Assembly (NCBI GenBank): GCA_964404165.1
Contig: CAYOIZ010000019.1
Location: forward strand, 30,167-94,166
Source of the DNA: DASYLJ01 sp964404165
GTDB taxonomy: Bacteria; Desulfobacterota; Binatia; DP-6
Direction: 5' to 3'
DNA length: 64,000 bases
Below, piece after piece: positions 44,493-54,922 of this stretch. The position numbers and the translations under genes are program-made. How positions within the stretch are numbered: position 1 is the stretch's first letter; each line of letters begins with the position of its first letter. Under the pieces are notes generated by a model. That model worked only from the letters and a program-made list of their open reading frames with translations, did no database searches and had not been told where the DNA came from.

Positions 44493-44536
44493 TGGAAAAC
44501 GAAACGGCGGAAGAGCCGTGGGGCTCCTCCGCCGTT
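44493..44536 (-). terminator. Intrinsic terminator of glnA
   Basis: On the minus strand a 15-bp stem (AACGGCGGAGGAGCC with GGCTCTTCCGCCGTT, one wobble, 44503-44536) with a 4-nt loop is followed by a T-rich stretch (TCGTTTTCC, about 44493-44502). It lies 40 bp after the glnA stop codon and separates glnA from the next membrane-protein gene. Confidence 0.85.
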
Positions 44537-44575
44537 CGGAGACACGCGGGAGCGCGGTGCTCCCGGGGGTCGGAA

Positions 44576-46033
<1,458 letters not shown>

Positions 46034-46084
46034 GCACTTCCCTCCTGCCGGGGGTCTGTGGCCCGGCCGACTCGTTGACGGTCG

Positions 46085-46423
46085 TCAGATGGCGTCTGCC
46101 CCTCGCTCGCCGGTGCGGATGCGGATGATGTCGTCGATCGGCAGCACGAAGATCTTGCCGTCGCCGATGCGGCCCGTCTTCGCCGCCTTCTCGATGGTTT
46201 CGACGACCTCGCCCACCTGCTCGTCGCGGACGATGATCTCGAGCTTCACCTTGGGAAGAAAATCGACGACGTACTCCGCGCCGCGGTAGAGCTCGGTGTG
46301 ACCCTTCTGACGCCCGAAGCCCTTCACTTCACTCACGGTGAGGCCCTGTACGCCGACGGCGGAGAGGCTTTCCTTCACCTCGTCCAACTTGAAGGGTTTG
46401 ATGATCGCCTCGACTTTTTTCAT
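46085..46423 (-). CDS. glnB: Nitrogen regulatory protein PII
   Basis: A 112-residue PII protein from ATG 46423. The start MKKVEAIIKPFKLDEVKES, the T-loop GHTELYRGAEY with the uridylylated Tyr51, and the B-loop KTGRIGDGKIFV are all present. PII senses ATP/ADP and 2-oxoglutarate and controls glutamine synthetase and related partners. It is upstream of glnA in the same operon (51-bp gap), the usual glnB-glnA arrangement. A stable hairpin lies in its leader (46457-46479). A possible sigma-54 site upstream has the wrong spacing. GlnB versus GlnK cannot be decided; no amtB is present. Confidence 0.96.
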   Translation of the reverse strand: MKKVEAIIKPFKLDEVKESLSAVGVQGLTVSEVKGFGRQKGHTELYRGAEYVVDFLPKVKLEIIVRDEQVGEVVETIEKAAKTGRIGDGKIFVLPIDDIIRIRTGERGADAI

Positions 46424-46732
46424 GGTCGTGCCTCCAGCTTGGCCTGCCAGGTCGATGTCCCCCACCGCCGGCGGGGGACACGGTTAAGAAGATCGCACAT
46501 CGATCACTCCTCGCGTTCCGCTGCAACCCTCCTGTGCCGATTCGCCGTCCGGCACGCACGACACGGGTCCCCGGGATTCCGGGGACCGGAGCCGCGGAAC
46601 GTCGGGGACAGCAACGGTAGTGCCACGGAGCGCGACGCCGGTCGGCCGACGCCGGTACAGGTGAATCGAGGGGGGCGGATCGGACGCCGTGCCCGTGATG
46701 TGGGCAGTGCCTGCCTCTTGTGCAGGGCCTGG
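46424..46732. other. 309-bp intergenic region with a perfect hairpin, no gene seen
   Basis: The gap upstream of glnB (minus strand) and downstream of the SH3 gene contains no coding frame I accept. It holds a perfect 9-bp hairpin GGTCCCCGG-GATT-CCGGGGACC (46566-46587) and the glnB leader hairpin (46457-46479). The first could end transcription from the SH3 gene; no T-run follows it, so the role is unclear. The glnB promoter should lie here. Confidence 0.6.
46457..46479 (-). promoter_or_regulatory. Hairpin in the glnB leader
   Basis: A 23-nt palindrome, GTCCCCC-A-CC closing to GG-C-GGGGGAC, pairs over about nine positions with one internal mismatch and lies 33 bp before the glnB start codon. 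In the leader RNA it could be a stabiliser or a regulatory structure. No known riboswitch pattern is evident. Confidence 0.4.
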
Positions 46733-47380
46733 TCAGATCCGGATGCGCGAGCGGCGGTCACGCCACCGTTGCATGAGCCGGCTCGCGATCCAGCCGACGA
46801 ACGCCCCGGCGACGAGGAAGACGACGGCTGCGCTGGCGGTACCGTCGATGGGCGCCGAGGGCACGCCGTCGGCGGCGGGCGCGGCGGTGCCCCGCGCGTC
46901 GAGCCGGCGCGTGAGCTCCTGCTGCGCGGTGGTGAGGCGGCCGACCTCGCCACGGAGCTGCTCGAGTGCCGCTGCCGAGGCCGGCTCGGGCCGATTCCGG
47001 ATGGCGTCGAGGTCGGCGCGCAGCGACCGGAGGTCGTCCGGGCCGGCGGGCTGGGTGGTCGGAGGTGCCGCCGCTTCGGCGACGTTGCCCGATGTCGCCA
47101 GCGGCTCGAGATCGCTCTTCGCGAAGTGCTCGCCCCAGATGTAGCCCGTGCGGCCGTCCGGCACCCGGACCTGTCGCCATCCGGCCGTCTCCTGGAGCAG
47201 CTCGACGGTGGTTCCAGCCTCGACCCATCCCAGCAACGGCGTGTTCTTGCTGGCGCCTTCGCGTAGCCGGGCTTTCACCCGCAGCGTGACGTCGCCGGCG
47301 TCGACCGTGGGAGGAAGCGCGAAGAGGAGTGGGAGGGCCAGTGCCCCCGTCGCCACCCACCGCCGCAACGCCCTCCTCAC
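46733..47380 (-). CDS. SH3-domain, coiled-coil, membrane-anchored protein (YgiM-like)
   Basis: A 215-residue protein with a signal peptide (cleavage near TVDAG). Residues 28-90 form a bacterial SH3 domain (VKARLREGASKNTPLLGWVE, then GWRQVRVPDGRTGYIWGEHF). A coiled coil follows at about 115-165 (LRSLRADLDAIRN, LEQLRGEVGRLTTAQQELTR), then a C-terminal membrane helix (VVFLVAGAFVGWIASRLM) and a basic tail. This is the YgiM/SH3-and-anchor arrangement, which in other bacteria is associated with the cell envelope. The gene starts 33 bp from the tRNA-Pro and could share transcription with it, as both are on the minus strand. Confidence 0.85.
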   Translation of the reverse strand: MRRALRRWVATGALALPLLFALPPTVDAGDVTLRVKARLREGASKNTPLLGWVEAGTTVELLQETAGWRQVRVPDGRTGYIWGEHFAKSDLEPLATSGNVAEAAAPPTTQPAGPDDLRSLRADLDAIRNRPEPASAAALEQLRGEVGRLTTAQQELTRRLDARGTAAPAADGVPSAPIDGTASAAVVFLVAGAFVGWIASRLMQRWRDRRSRIRI

Positions 47381-47413
47381 CCCGGTCTTCGCCTCATGGC
47401 TGGCGTCTCGAGA

Positions 47414-47491
<78 letters not shown>

Positions 47492-47690
47492 TGCAGTTCT
47501 CACCAGCGCGGTTTCGCGAGTTAACACACGCGCTCTCGAAAGGGAAGGTTGGGTGCGCAGCCGAGACGAATCGTTGCACCTCGTGCTGCGTGCCCGGGGG
47601 CGCACGACGCATCCATGGGCCACCGGGGGTGGCACATGGCTTGCGCTGGCGGTTCGTGTCGCTGCCGTCGCGGCGACAGGGAGGTGAGGA

Positions 47691-48029
47691 ATGATGAACG
47701 AGATCATGCAGCGGTTCGGGAAGACGTTGGCGCTGGGGGTCCTCTGCGGTCTGGTCCTCGGTGGCGTGCCGGCGTTCGCGGCACCGACGAAGCCCGCGGA
47801 GGCGAGCGCCCGGGTCAACGTGAACACGGCCTCGGCAGGCGAGCTGGCTCGCCTGCCCGGCATCGGCCCGTCGAAGGCGCAGGCCATCGTCGACCATCGC
47901 GCCAAGGAGCCCTTCGCGAAGGTCGAGGACCTGACGAAGGTGAAGGGCATCGGCGACAAGCTCCTCGAGAGCCTGCGCGAACAGATCACCGTCGGCGACG
48001 CTCCGTCGTCGGCGGGCCGCGGGAGCTGA
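47691..48029 (+). CDS. ComEA-like helix-hairpin-helix protein
   Basis: A 112-residue product with a signal peptide (cleavage after VPAFA) and a ribosome-binding site GGGAGGTGAGG. Residues 40-100 are a double helix-hairpin-helix DNA-binding domain: VNVNTASAGELARLPGIGPS, then VKGIGDKLLESL. This is the ComEA/Hlx family, where periplasmic members bind incoming DNA. It fits with the type IV pilus genes 7 kb away, but no comEC is in the window. It could alternatively be a general DNA-binding protein of the periplasm. Confidence 0.88.
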   Translation: MMNEIMQRFGKTLALGVLCGLVLGGVPAFAAPTKPAEASARVNVNTASAGELARLPGIGPSKAQAIVDHRAKEPFAKVEDLTKVKGIGDKLLESLREQITVGDAPSSAGRGS

Positions 48030-48112
48030 TCCCGCGGCGTGTGGCCGGATCCGGGGGGCGGGTCGACTAACATGGGCGGGCGGCCCGTCCCCCCCGGCCT
48101 GTCCGCGTTTCG

Positions 48113-48125
48113 TTGACAGCCGGCT
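48113..48125 (+). promoter_or_regulatory. Candidate -35 element TTGACAGCCGGCT
   Basis: The same 13-mer as at 8350-8362, here 35 bp before the start of the small secreted protein at 48148. It matches a consensus -35 element, but the corresponding -10 is not recognisable, so a different role is possible. Confidence 0.35.
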
Positions 48126-48147
48126 CGACGGTCGTCAGAAGCGCCGC

Positions 48148-48447
48148 ATGACGAAGATCGTCGCGGCGTTCGCCCTGACCGTCCTGCTCTCGCTCCTCCC
48201 CTCCGCGGGGCACGCGGCGCCGGCTCCCGTCGAGCTCGCGGACTCGCAGGGCGTCACTGCCCTGCTGAAGGCGCGCGTCGGGACGCCCGTGACGCTCATG
48301 CTGCGTGGGGGCGGCGAGGTCGGCGGCTCCGTCGTCAAGGTGAGCGGCGACGCCGTGCACCTCGGACAGCTGACGGGCAAGGACTTCTACGACGCCGTCG
48401 TCGCGCTCGACGCGATCGCCGCGGTCGTCGTCCGCGCCCGGCAGTGA
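48148..48447 (+). CDS. Small exported protein with a possible Sm-like fold
   Basis: A 99-residue product with a signal peptide (cleavage near GHAAP). The mature part GTPVTLMLRGGGEVGGSVVK, then GDAVHLGQLTGKDFYDAVVA, has the strand-strand-loop pattern of Sm-like or small beta-barrel proteins, but this is only a pattern resemblance. There are no Cys and no catalytic residues. It ends 4 bp from the convergent aroC stop. Function unknown. Confidence 0.7.
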   Translation: MTKIVAAFALTVLLSLLPSAGHAAPAPVELADSQGVTALLKARVGTPVTLMLRGGGEVGGSVVKVSGDAVHLGQLTGKDFYDAVVALDAIAAVVVRARQ

Positions 48448-48451
48448 GATC

Positions 48452-49543
48452 CTAGCGCCCGAGCGCGGCGTGACGGAGGGCGTGGTCGGCGAGCACCAGC
48501 GCGGCCATCGCCTCCACCATCGGGACGGCGCGCGGGAGCACGCACGGGTCGTGGCGGCCGCGGCCGGTGATCGTCGTGTCCTCGTGGGCCACGCTCACCG
48601 TGTCCTGCTGCCGCATCACCGTGGCGGTGGGCTTGAAGGCGACGCGGAACCACACCGTCTCGCCGTTGGTGATGCCGCCCTGGACGCCGCCGCTGCGGTT
48701 GGTCCGCGTCCGCACGCGATCGCCCTCCATGTAGAAGGCGTCGTTGTGCTCGAGCCCGGTGAGGTCGGTGCCGGCGAAGCCGGAGCCGATCTCGAACCCC
48801 TTGCTCGCCGGCAGGCTCAGCATGCCGCGCGCGAGATCGGCCTCGAGACGGTCGAACACCGGCTCGCCCCATCCCGGCGGGCAGCCGCGGATCGCACAGG
48901 TGACGATGCCGCCGAGCGAGTTGCCGTCCTTCCGGGCCGCTTCGACGGCGGTGATCATCTCGGCCGCGCGCGCCGGATCGGGGCAGCGGATCGGCGTCGC
49001 GTCGACCTGGGCGCGCGTGACCGCCTGGAGGTCGGCGTCGGCGACCAGACGGCCCACCTTGGAGACCCAGGCGACGATGTCCACGTGCCAGCGTTCGCGC
49101 AGCAATTTCGCGGCGATGGCTCCCGCCGCCACGCGTCCGGCGGTCTCGCGTGCGCTGGTGCGCCCGCCGCCGCGCCAGTCGCGGATGCCGTACTTCGCAT
49201 CGTAGGTGTAGTCGGCGTGGCTCGGGCGGTACTTCGAAGCCACTTCGCTGTAGTCGCCCGAGCGCTGATCCTCGTTCGGGATGAACAGGCTGATCGGCGT
49301 GCCGAGCGTGCGACCCTCGTACACCCCGCTCAGGATGCGGACGGTGTCCGACTCCTTGCGTTGCGTCACGAGCGCGCTCTGTCCGGGTGCACGCCGATCG
49401 AGCTCGGGCTGGATGTCGGTTTCCGACAGCGGCAGCAGCGGCGGGCAGCCGTCGACGACGGCGCCGATGCCACCGCCGTGTGATTCGCCCCAGGTCGTCA
49501 CCCGGAACAGCGTGCCGAACGTGTTGCCCACCGTGCCGATCAT
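48452..49543 (-). CDS. aroC: Chorismate synthase
   Basis: A 363-residue enzyme of the shikimate pathway that converts EPSP to chorismate using reduced FMN. The signatures are present: FGTLFRVTTWGESHGGGIGA at the N-terminus, DWRGGGRTSARETAGRVAAG in the middle and GRHDPCVLPRAVPMVEAM near the C-terminus. It is the last gene of the minus-strand run priA-def-fmt-rsmB-aroC, 30 bp after rsmB. aroK and aroB lie elsewhere in the window (60-62 kb) on the other strand. Confidence 0.96.
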   Translation of the reverse strand: MIGTVGNTFGTLFRVTTWGESHGGGIGAVVDGCPPLLPLSETDIQPELDRRAPGQSALVTQRKESDTVRILSGVYEGRTLGTPISLFIPNEDQRSGDYSEVASKYRPSHADYTYDAKYGIRDWRGGGRTSARETAGRVAAGAIAAKLLRERWHVDIVAWVSKVGRLVADADLQAVTRAQVDATPIRCPDPARAAEMITAVEAARKDGNSLGGIVTCAIRGCPPGWGEPVFDRLEADLARGMLSLPASKGFEIGSGFAGTDLTGLEHNDAFYMEGDRVRTRTNRSGGVQGGITNGETVWFRVAFKPTATVMRQQDTVSVAHEDTTITGRGRHDPCVLPRAVPMVEAMAALVLADHALRHAALGR

Positions 49544-49573
49544 CCTAGCCGCCGCGGTCGCGACGGGACAAGC

Positions 49574-50914
49574 TCAGCCGCGGGCGCGCAGCCGGACGGC
49601 GAAGAAGCCGTCGAGTCCGTGGCGATGCGGCAGCGTGCGGAGGTGGCCCGCGGGGGTCGTCAGCGCCCGGTCGACCAGGTCCGACGCCGGTTCGGCAGCG
49701 AACGCCGGCGTAGCTGCCTGGAATGCCTCGACGACGTCGACCGTCTCCTCCCGCGTCAGCGTGCAGACGGCGTAGACGAGGACGCCGCCGGGTCGCACGA
49801 GCGGCGCTGTGCCGGCGAGCAACTCCGTCTGCAGGGCGGCGAGGCGTGGGATGTCGTCCGGCGTGCGGCGCCAGCGCAGCTCGGGATGGCGGCGCAGGGT
49901 GCCGAGGCCCGAGCACGGGGCGTCGACGAGCACGGCATCGAAGCTCCCGCGGAGCGGCGGTCGTCGCGCGTCGGCCACGAGCGGACGGATCGTGTCGGCG
50001 CGCAGGCGCACGGCCTCGGCCGCGATGCGCGCGGCGCCGGCCCGATGCGGATCGATCGCGACGACCCGACCGTCCGGCCCGGCGAACGCCGCCAGGTGCG
50101 ACGTCTTCCCGCCCGGCGCGGCGCAGGCGTCGAGCACGCGGCTTCCCGGCGGCGGCGCCAGCAGCGCGCCGACGAGCTGCGAGGCTTCGCTCTGGAAGGT
50201 GCAGCGGCCCTCGTGCCAGGCGGCCGTGCTGCGGACGCGGCCGGCGTCGCGCGCGACGACGAGCCCCTGGCTCGACCAGCGCGCCGGGGTGGTCTCGATG
50301 CCGCCCTCCGCGAGCTCGGTCGCGAGGGCGTCGCGCGATACGCCATGCGCGCGCAGCACCGTGCCGCCGGGCTCGTTGTCGGCGGCGAGGAGTGCCGGCA
50401 GCTCGTCGGCGTCGAAGTCGCGGGCCCAGCGCTCGACCAGCCAGCGCGGGTGCGACCACTCGACGGCGAGCCGCTCGATCGGGTCCGACGGGAGCGGCAG
50501 GTCGCGGCCCTCGCGCGACGCCCGGCGCAGGACGGCGTTGACGAGGCCGCGTGCACCGCGGCCGCACGACCCCGCGAGCCGCACGCTCGCATCCACCGCG
50601 GCATAGGCCGGCACGCGCTCGAGCAGGAGCAGCTGGAACAGCCCGAGACGTAAGGCCGCGCGCACCGGCGGGTCGAGCGCCGCCACGTCGCCGCCGCGGA
50701 CGAGCCCCGCCAGGTGATGGTCGAGACGCCCCTGCCAGGCGAGCACGCCGTAGACGAGACGCGTCGCGAGCGCGCGATCCTCCGGCGACATTCGTGCACC
50801 GGACAGGCGGTGTGCGAGTAGCACGTCGGCGAACGCCTGCTCGCCTTCGACCCGCAGGAGCACGTCGTGCGCGATCGTGCGCGCGTCGGCCGTGGCTACC
50901 CGTCGCCCAGGCAT
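49574..50914 (-). CDS. rsmB: 16S rRNA m5C967 methyltransferase RsmB
   Basis: A 446-residue protein with an N-terminal NusB-like domain (about 1-135, VYGVLAWQGRLDHHLAGLV) and a C-terminal SAM-dependent methyltransferase domain with DACAAPGGKTSHLAAFAG, DAPCSGLGTLRRHPELRW and YAVCTLTREETVDVVEAF, where two catalytic Cys lie. RsmB methylates C967 of 16S rRNA. It is translationally linked to fmt (19-bp overlap) in the common def-fmt-rsmB order. All motifs look functional. Confidence 0.95.
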   Translation of the reverse strand: MPGRRVATADARTIAHDVLLRVEGEQAFADVLLAHRLSGARMSPEDRALATRLVYGVLAWQGRLDHHLAGLVRGGDVAALDPPVRAALRLGLFQLLLLERVPAYAAVDASVRLAGSCGRGARGLVNAVLRRASREGRDLPLPSDPIERLAVEWSHPRWLVERWARDFDADELPALLAADNEPGGTVLRAHGVSRDALATELAEGGIETTPARWSSQGLVVARDAGRVRSTAAWHEGRCTFQSEASQLVGALLAPPPGSRVLDACAAPGGKTSHLAAFAGPDGRVVAIDPHRAGAARIAAEAVRLRADTIRPLVADARRPPLRGSFDAVLVDAPCSGLGTLRRHPELRWRRTPDDIPRLAALQTELLAGTAPLVRPGGVLVYAVCTLTREETVDVVEAFQAATPAFAAEPASDLVDRALTTPAGHLRTLPHRHGLDGFFAVRLRARG

Positions 50915-51843
50915 GTCCCCGGCACGAGCCGCTGGCCGGCGACGAAGGCGCCCGCGTCGAGCCGTCGCTTGCCCTCGAGCTGGAGCTCGAGGATGCGCAA
51001 CGCGCCCGCACCGGTGGCCACGAGGATGCCGGACGGACTCGCCTCCACGACCGTGCCCGGGGCCGCGCGGCCGGGATCGCCGCCGGCGATGGCCCGATGC
51101 ACCTTCACGACCTTGCCGGCGAGCGTCGTCGACGCGGTCGGCGCGGGCGTGAACGCGCGCACCAGACGGTCGAGCTCCACGGCCGGACGCCGCCAGTCGA
51201 TGCGTCCCTGCTCGCGCTCGATGGGTGGCGAGAACGTCACGCCGTCCGCCGGCTGCGGCACGGGACGGATCGTTCCGGCATGCAGCCCGTCGATGGCGGC
51301 GCCGATGGCCTCGGCGCCGATCGCCGACAGCCGGGTCGTGAGCGAGCCGGTGGTGTCGTCGGGGCCGATCGGCGTCTCGCGCGTGAGCAGCATGTCACCG
51401 GCGTCCATCTCCTCGGCCATCGCCATGATCGTGACCCCGGTGACGGCGTCCCCGGCGAGGATGGCGTGCGCGATGGGCGCCGCGCCGCGGTGACGCGGCA
51501 GCAGCGATGCGTGGACGTTGATGCAGCCGTGCGGCGGCAGGTCGAGGATCGTGCGCGGCAGGATGCGTCCGTACGCCGCGACGACGATCAGATCCGGCGC
51601 CAGCGCGCGCAGGGCGTCGGCGAACTCGGGCACGCGCACCTTCGTCGGCTGCAGGACGGGGAGGCCGTGCGCGAGCGCGAGCTGCTTCACCGGTGGCGCG
51701 GCCACCGTGAGGCCGCGCCCCTGCGGGCGATCGGGCTGACACACGACGCCGACGACGGGGTCGGGCCGCGCGAGCAGCGCCTCGAGGATGGGACACGCGA
51801 AGGCCGGCGTGCCCATGAAGACGACGCGCCAGGGCGCGATCAT
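50896..51843 (-). CDS. fmt: Methionyl-tRNA formyltransferase
   Basis: A 315-residue enzyme from ATG 51843, one base overlapping the def stop (TGATG). It formylates initiator Met-tRNA with 10-formyl-THF. Conserved parts are WRVVFMGTPAFACPILEALL, PDLIVVAAYGRILP, CINVHASLLPRHRGAAPIAH (with the Asn and His of the active site) and EEMDAGDMLL (the active-site Asp). The C-terminal OB-like domain is present (RILELQLEGKRRLDAGAF). It lies between def and rsmB. Confidence 0.96.
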   Translation of the reverse strand: MIAPWRVVFMGTPAFACPILEALLARPDPVVGVVCQPDRPQGRGLTVAAPPVKQLALAHGLPVLQPTKVRVPEFADALRALAPDLIVVAAYGRILPRTILDLPPHGCINVHASLLPRHRGAAPIAHAILAGDAVTGVTIMAMAEEMDAGDMLLTRETPIGPDDTTGSLTTRLSAIGAEAIGAAIDGLHAGTIRPVPQPADGVTFSPPIEREQGRIDWRRPAVELDRLVRAFTPAPTASTTLAGKVVKVHRAIAGGDPGRAAPGTVVEASPSGILVATGAGALRILELQLEGKRRLDAGAFVAGQRLVPGTCLGDG

Positions 51844-52394
51844 CAAAGGATCGGTCGCCGCGGGCCCGAGCTGCCGCTCTCGCGTCCCTGACGGTCGAGC
51901 TTGCGCTGGCGTGCCTTGTAGAGATCGCGCTTCAGCCGTGAGAGGCGGTCGAGGAAGAGCCGGCCCTCCAGGTGGTCGATCTCGTGCTGCAGCGCCACCG
52001 CCAGGAGCTCCTCGGCCTCGATCTCGATCTCGCGCTGGTCCGTCGTCCACGCCTTCACGAGGATGCGCTGCGACCGCTTCACCGGCGCGGTGAAGTCGGG
52101 CACCGACAGGCAACCCTCCTCCCAGACGATGCTGCCCTCGCGATGCGTGATCTCCGGGTTGATGAGCTTCAGGAGGCGCCGCCCCTGGCTCTCGTCGGGC
52201 CCCGGCACGTCGAGCACGATGACCCGATGGCCGACGCCGACCTGTGGCGCGGCCAGGCCGATGCCGGGTGCCGCGTACATGGTCTCGGCCATGTCCTCGA
52301 CCAGGGTGGCGATCGTCCCGTCGATCTCGGTGACGGGGGTCGCCGCGTCCTTGAGAACCGGGCTCGGGTAGGTGTGTATCTGGCGAATGGCCAT
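51843..52394 (-). CDS. def: Peptide deformylase
   Basis: A 183-residue metalloenzyme that removes the formyl group from nascent N-terminal Met. All three motifs are present: GIGLAAPQVGV, EEGCLSVPDF (metal Cys) and LQHEIDHLEG (metal His residues and catalytic Glu). A Ser/Arg-rich tail of about 25 residues is longer than usual. It is 59 bp after priA, with the fmt start overlapping its stop by one base. A single def copy is visible. Confidence 0.97.
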   Translation of the reverse strand: MAIRQIHTYPSPVLKDAATPVTEIDGTIATLVEDMAETMYAAPGIGLAAPQVGVGHRVIVLDVPGPDESQGRRLLKLINPEITHREGSIVWEEGCLSVPDFTAPVKRSQRILVKAWTTDQREIEIEAEELLAVALQHEIDHLEGRLFLDRLSRLKRDLYKARQRKLDRQGRESGSSGPRRPIL

Positions 52395-52453
52395 GCGGAA
52401 GCGGGCCCGTCCGACTTACATCCCGAGGGGGACGGTCGCAATCCAGCGCGGCG

Positions 52454-54667
52454 CTACATCGAGTACGGGTCGACGTCGATCACGAGCCGCACGCCGTCGC
52501 GCCGGAGCGCCGCCTCGGCGGAGCGTGCCACCCGCGCCAGTGCCCGCAGCGGCGGCACCGCGGCGGCGCGGAGCAGCACCTGCCAGCGATGGCGTCCCTT
52601 GATGCGCTCGATGGGGGGCGGGGCGGGGCCCATGACCGTGTCGGTGGGGAGGTCGAGCGCGGCGGCCTGTGTGCGCAGTCGCTTGGCCAGCGCGGTGGCC
52701 GCGTCCTCCACCGCAGCGGGGTCGCGACCGTCGAGCCGGAGATTCACCATGCGCGCGAACGGCGGGTAGCCGAGCTCGCGGCGGCGCTCGAGCTCGCCCG
52801 CCATGAAGCCGGCGTAGTCGTGCCGCGCCGCCGCCTCGAGGCTGGGATGGCCCGGACGGAACGTCTGCACGAGCACGCGACCCGGGGCGTCGCCGCGTCC
52901 GGCGCGGCCCGCCACCTGCACGAGCAGCTGGAAGGTGCGTTCGCCGGCCCGGAAGTCGGGCATGTTGAGCGACAGGTCGGCGAGCAGCACGGCCACCAGG
53001 GTCACACCGGGCACGTCGTGCCCTTTGCTCACCATCTGCGTGCCGACGAGGATGTCGGTGTCCCCCGCCTGCCAGTCCTGCAGGATGCGCCGCTGCGCTC
53101 CGGGACGGTTGGCGGCGTCGCGGTCCATGCGGTCGACGGCGGCGTCGGGGAAGTACGTCTGGATGATCGATTCGATCTGCTCGGTGCCGACGCCGAACGC
53201 CTGCAGCGGTGGTCCACCGCATCCCTCGCACGTCGGTGCAGGTGGACGGTGATGGTGACAGTGGTGGCAGACGAGTGCCCCGGCCCGACGATGCCAGGTC
53301 AGCGTGACGCTGCAGTGCGGGCAGGTCGCCGCCGTGCCGCACGCCGGACACTGGAGGTAGGTCGCGAAGCCGCGCCGGTTGAGGAACACCAGCGACTGGT
53401 GGCCGGCGGCGAGGTTGCGTTCGAGGGCGTCACGCATCGGGTCGGAGAGCAGGGCGTTGCCACCCTCCGGGTAGGACCGCTGGCGCAGGTCGATGATCTC
53501 GACCTCGGGCAGGGACTGCGCCGTCGGACGTCCTGTCAGCGACAGCAGCGTGTGCCGGCCATCCTGCGCCGCGTGGTAGCTCTCGGCGGACGGCGTCGCC
53601 GAGGCCAGGACCACCGCGGCCGACGCGAGCCGCGCCCGCACCACCGCCAGATCGCGGGCGTTGTAGCGGATGCCGTCCTCCTGCTTGTAGGCGGCGTCGT
53701 GCTCCTCGTCGACGACGACGAGGCCGAGACGTGCCACCGGCGCGAAGACGGCGGAGCGTGCGCCCACGACGACCCGCGCCTCGCGCGAGCGGATGCGACG
53801 CCACTCGGTCCAGCGCTCGCGTGGCCCGAGCCCGCTGTGCAGCACCGCCACCTGGTCGCCGAAGCGCCCGCGCACGCGCTCGACGAGCTGATGCGTCAGC
53901 GCGATCTCGGGCACCAGCACCAGCACGTCGCGGTCGGCGGCGAGCGTGGCTTCGGCCGCGGTGAGGAAGACTTCGGTCTTACCGCTGCCGGTGATGCCGT
54001 GCAGCAGGAACGACGACGAGGTGGCCGATGCCACCGCCGTCATGATGGCGTCGGCGGCGATGCGTTGCTCGGCGGTGAGGGTCGGGCGCGGATACGCCGT
54101 CGCCGCGGGGACGATGCGTGGTCGGTCGGTCTGCACCATCTCCGCGAGGCCGCTCGTCACCAGACCGCGGAGCACCGCGTCACCGAGGCCCGCGGCGTGG
54201 GCCGCGCGTGCGGTGAGCACGCCGTCGGGTGCCTCGGCGAGGAGACGATAGGCGCGGACCCGGGCGGGGGCACGTCGCGCCAACGAGGCCGCCTCATCGG
54301 CGTCGAGGGGGCGCGCGAGGCGGATGGCGCGTTCCTGACTGGCCGTGGGCAACTTCGTCGGCACGATGGTGGCGATCACCTCGGCGAGCGACGCGAAGTA
54401 GTAGCGTGCCGTCCAGCGGCACAGCTCGAGCAGCTCCGACGGCAGGAACGGATCGCGATCGAGCAGGTCGATGACGGCACGCAGATCGCCGGGCGGCGCC
54501 GCTGCGGGGAAGCCGGCCACGACGCCGGTCCGTGTCTGCCGTCCGAGGGGGACGCGCACGCGCATGCCGGCCTGGATGCGTCCCTGCAGCAGGTCGGGCA
54601 CGCTGTACGTGAACAGATCGCGGAGCGGCACGGGCGGCAGTGGTGCGATCTCGACGAGCCCGTGCAT
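52454..54667 (-). CDS. priA: Primosomal helicase PriA
   Basis: A 737-residue helicase from ATG 54667. An N-terminal DNA-binding domain (VPLRDLFTYSVPD) is followed by the SF2 helicase core with GITGSGKTEVF, the DEEHD motif in VVDEEHDAAYK and GRAGRGDAPGRVLVQTF. A zinc-binding insertion contains paired Cys: CPACGTAATCPHC, VCHHCHH and CEGCGG. PriA restarts stalled replication forks. Alternative upstream starts add only 14 residues. It heads the priA-def-fmt-rsmB-aroC run. Confidence 0.96.
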   Translation of the reverse strand: MHGLVEIAPLPPVPLRDLFTYSVPDLLQGRIQAGMRVRVPLGRQTRTGVVAGFPAAAPPGDLRAVIDLLDRDPFLPSELLELCRWTARYYFASLAEVIATIVPTKLPTASQERAIRLARPLDADEAASLARRAPARVRAYRLLAEAPDGVLTARAAHAAGLGDAVLRGLVTSGLAEMVQTDRPRIVPAATAYPRPTLTAEQRIAADAIMTAVASATSSSFLLHGITGSGKTEVFLTAAEATLAADRDVLVLVPEIALTHQLVERVRGRFGDQVAVLHSGLGPRERWTEWRRIRSREARVVVGARSAVFAPVARLGLVVVDEEHDAAYKQEDGIRYNARDLAVVRARLASAAVVLASATPSAESYHAAQDGRHTLLSLTGRPTAQSLPEVEIIDLRQRSYPEGGNALLSDPMRDALERNLAAGHQSLVFLNRRGFATYLQCPACGTAATCPHCSVTLTWHRRAGALVCHHCHHHRPPAPTCEGCGGPPLQAFGVGTEQIESIIQTYFPDAAVDRMDRDAANRPGAQRRILQDWQAGDTDILVGTQMVSKGHDVPGVTLVAVLLADLSLNMPDFRAGERTFQLLVQVAGRAGRGDAPGRVLVQTFRPGHPSLEAAARHDYAGFMAGELERRRELGYPPFARMVNLRLDGRDPAAVEDAATALAKRLRTQAAALDLPTDTVMGPAPPPIERIKGRHRWQVLLRAAAVPPLRALARVARSAEAALRRDGVRLVIDVDPYSM

Positions 54668-54876
54668 GGATGCGCAGCACTGCTTAGAGGCCACCCAGGG
54701 GGGTGTCAAAGGGGTGTCAGAAACCCGACGGCGTCAGAGATTCGCCGGCGATTTCACCCGAGCGACGCAAAGTGAACGCTTCCGAGAGCCGCACGAATCA
54801 AAACAGTTGGAAATTCAACGATGGTAGCGTGGCATCACGCTTGCTCTTCCTCTCCTCCAGCCCCTCCTTTCTGCAC

Positions 54877-54922
54877 ACGAGGAGACCCGGTCACGGCAAC
54901 GTGGCCGGGTCTTCTCGTTTCT
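54877..54922 (+). terminator. 19-bp hairpin with GCAA tetraloop, terminator or small-RNA 3' end
   Basis: ACGAGGAGACCCGGTCACG and CGTGGCCGGGTCTTCTCGT form a continuous 19-bp stem with two G-U wobbles, closed by a GNRA tetraloop (GCAA), followed by TTCT. It lies in the 461-bp gap between the divergent priA and pilM, reading in the pil direction. No gene is seen upstream on that strand, so it may end a small RNA or a separate short transcript. Confidence 0.65.

Noticed and set aside
46525..46543. Sigma-54-like promoter (GGCAC...TTGC on the minus strand) upstream of glnB
   Set aside because: The spacing between GG and GC is 12 nt rather than the required 10, and the TGG of the -24 box reads CGG.
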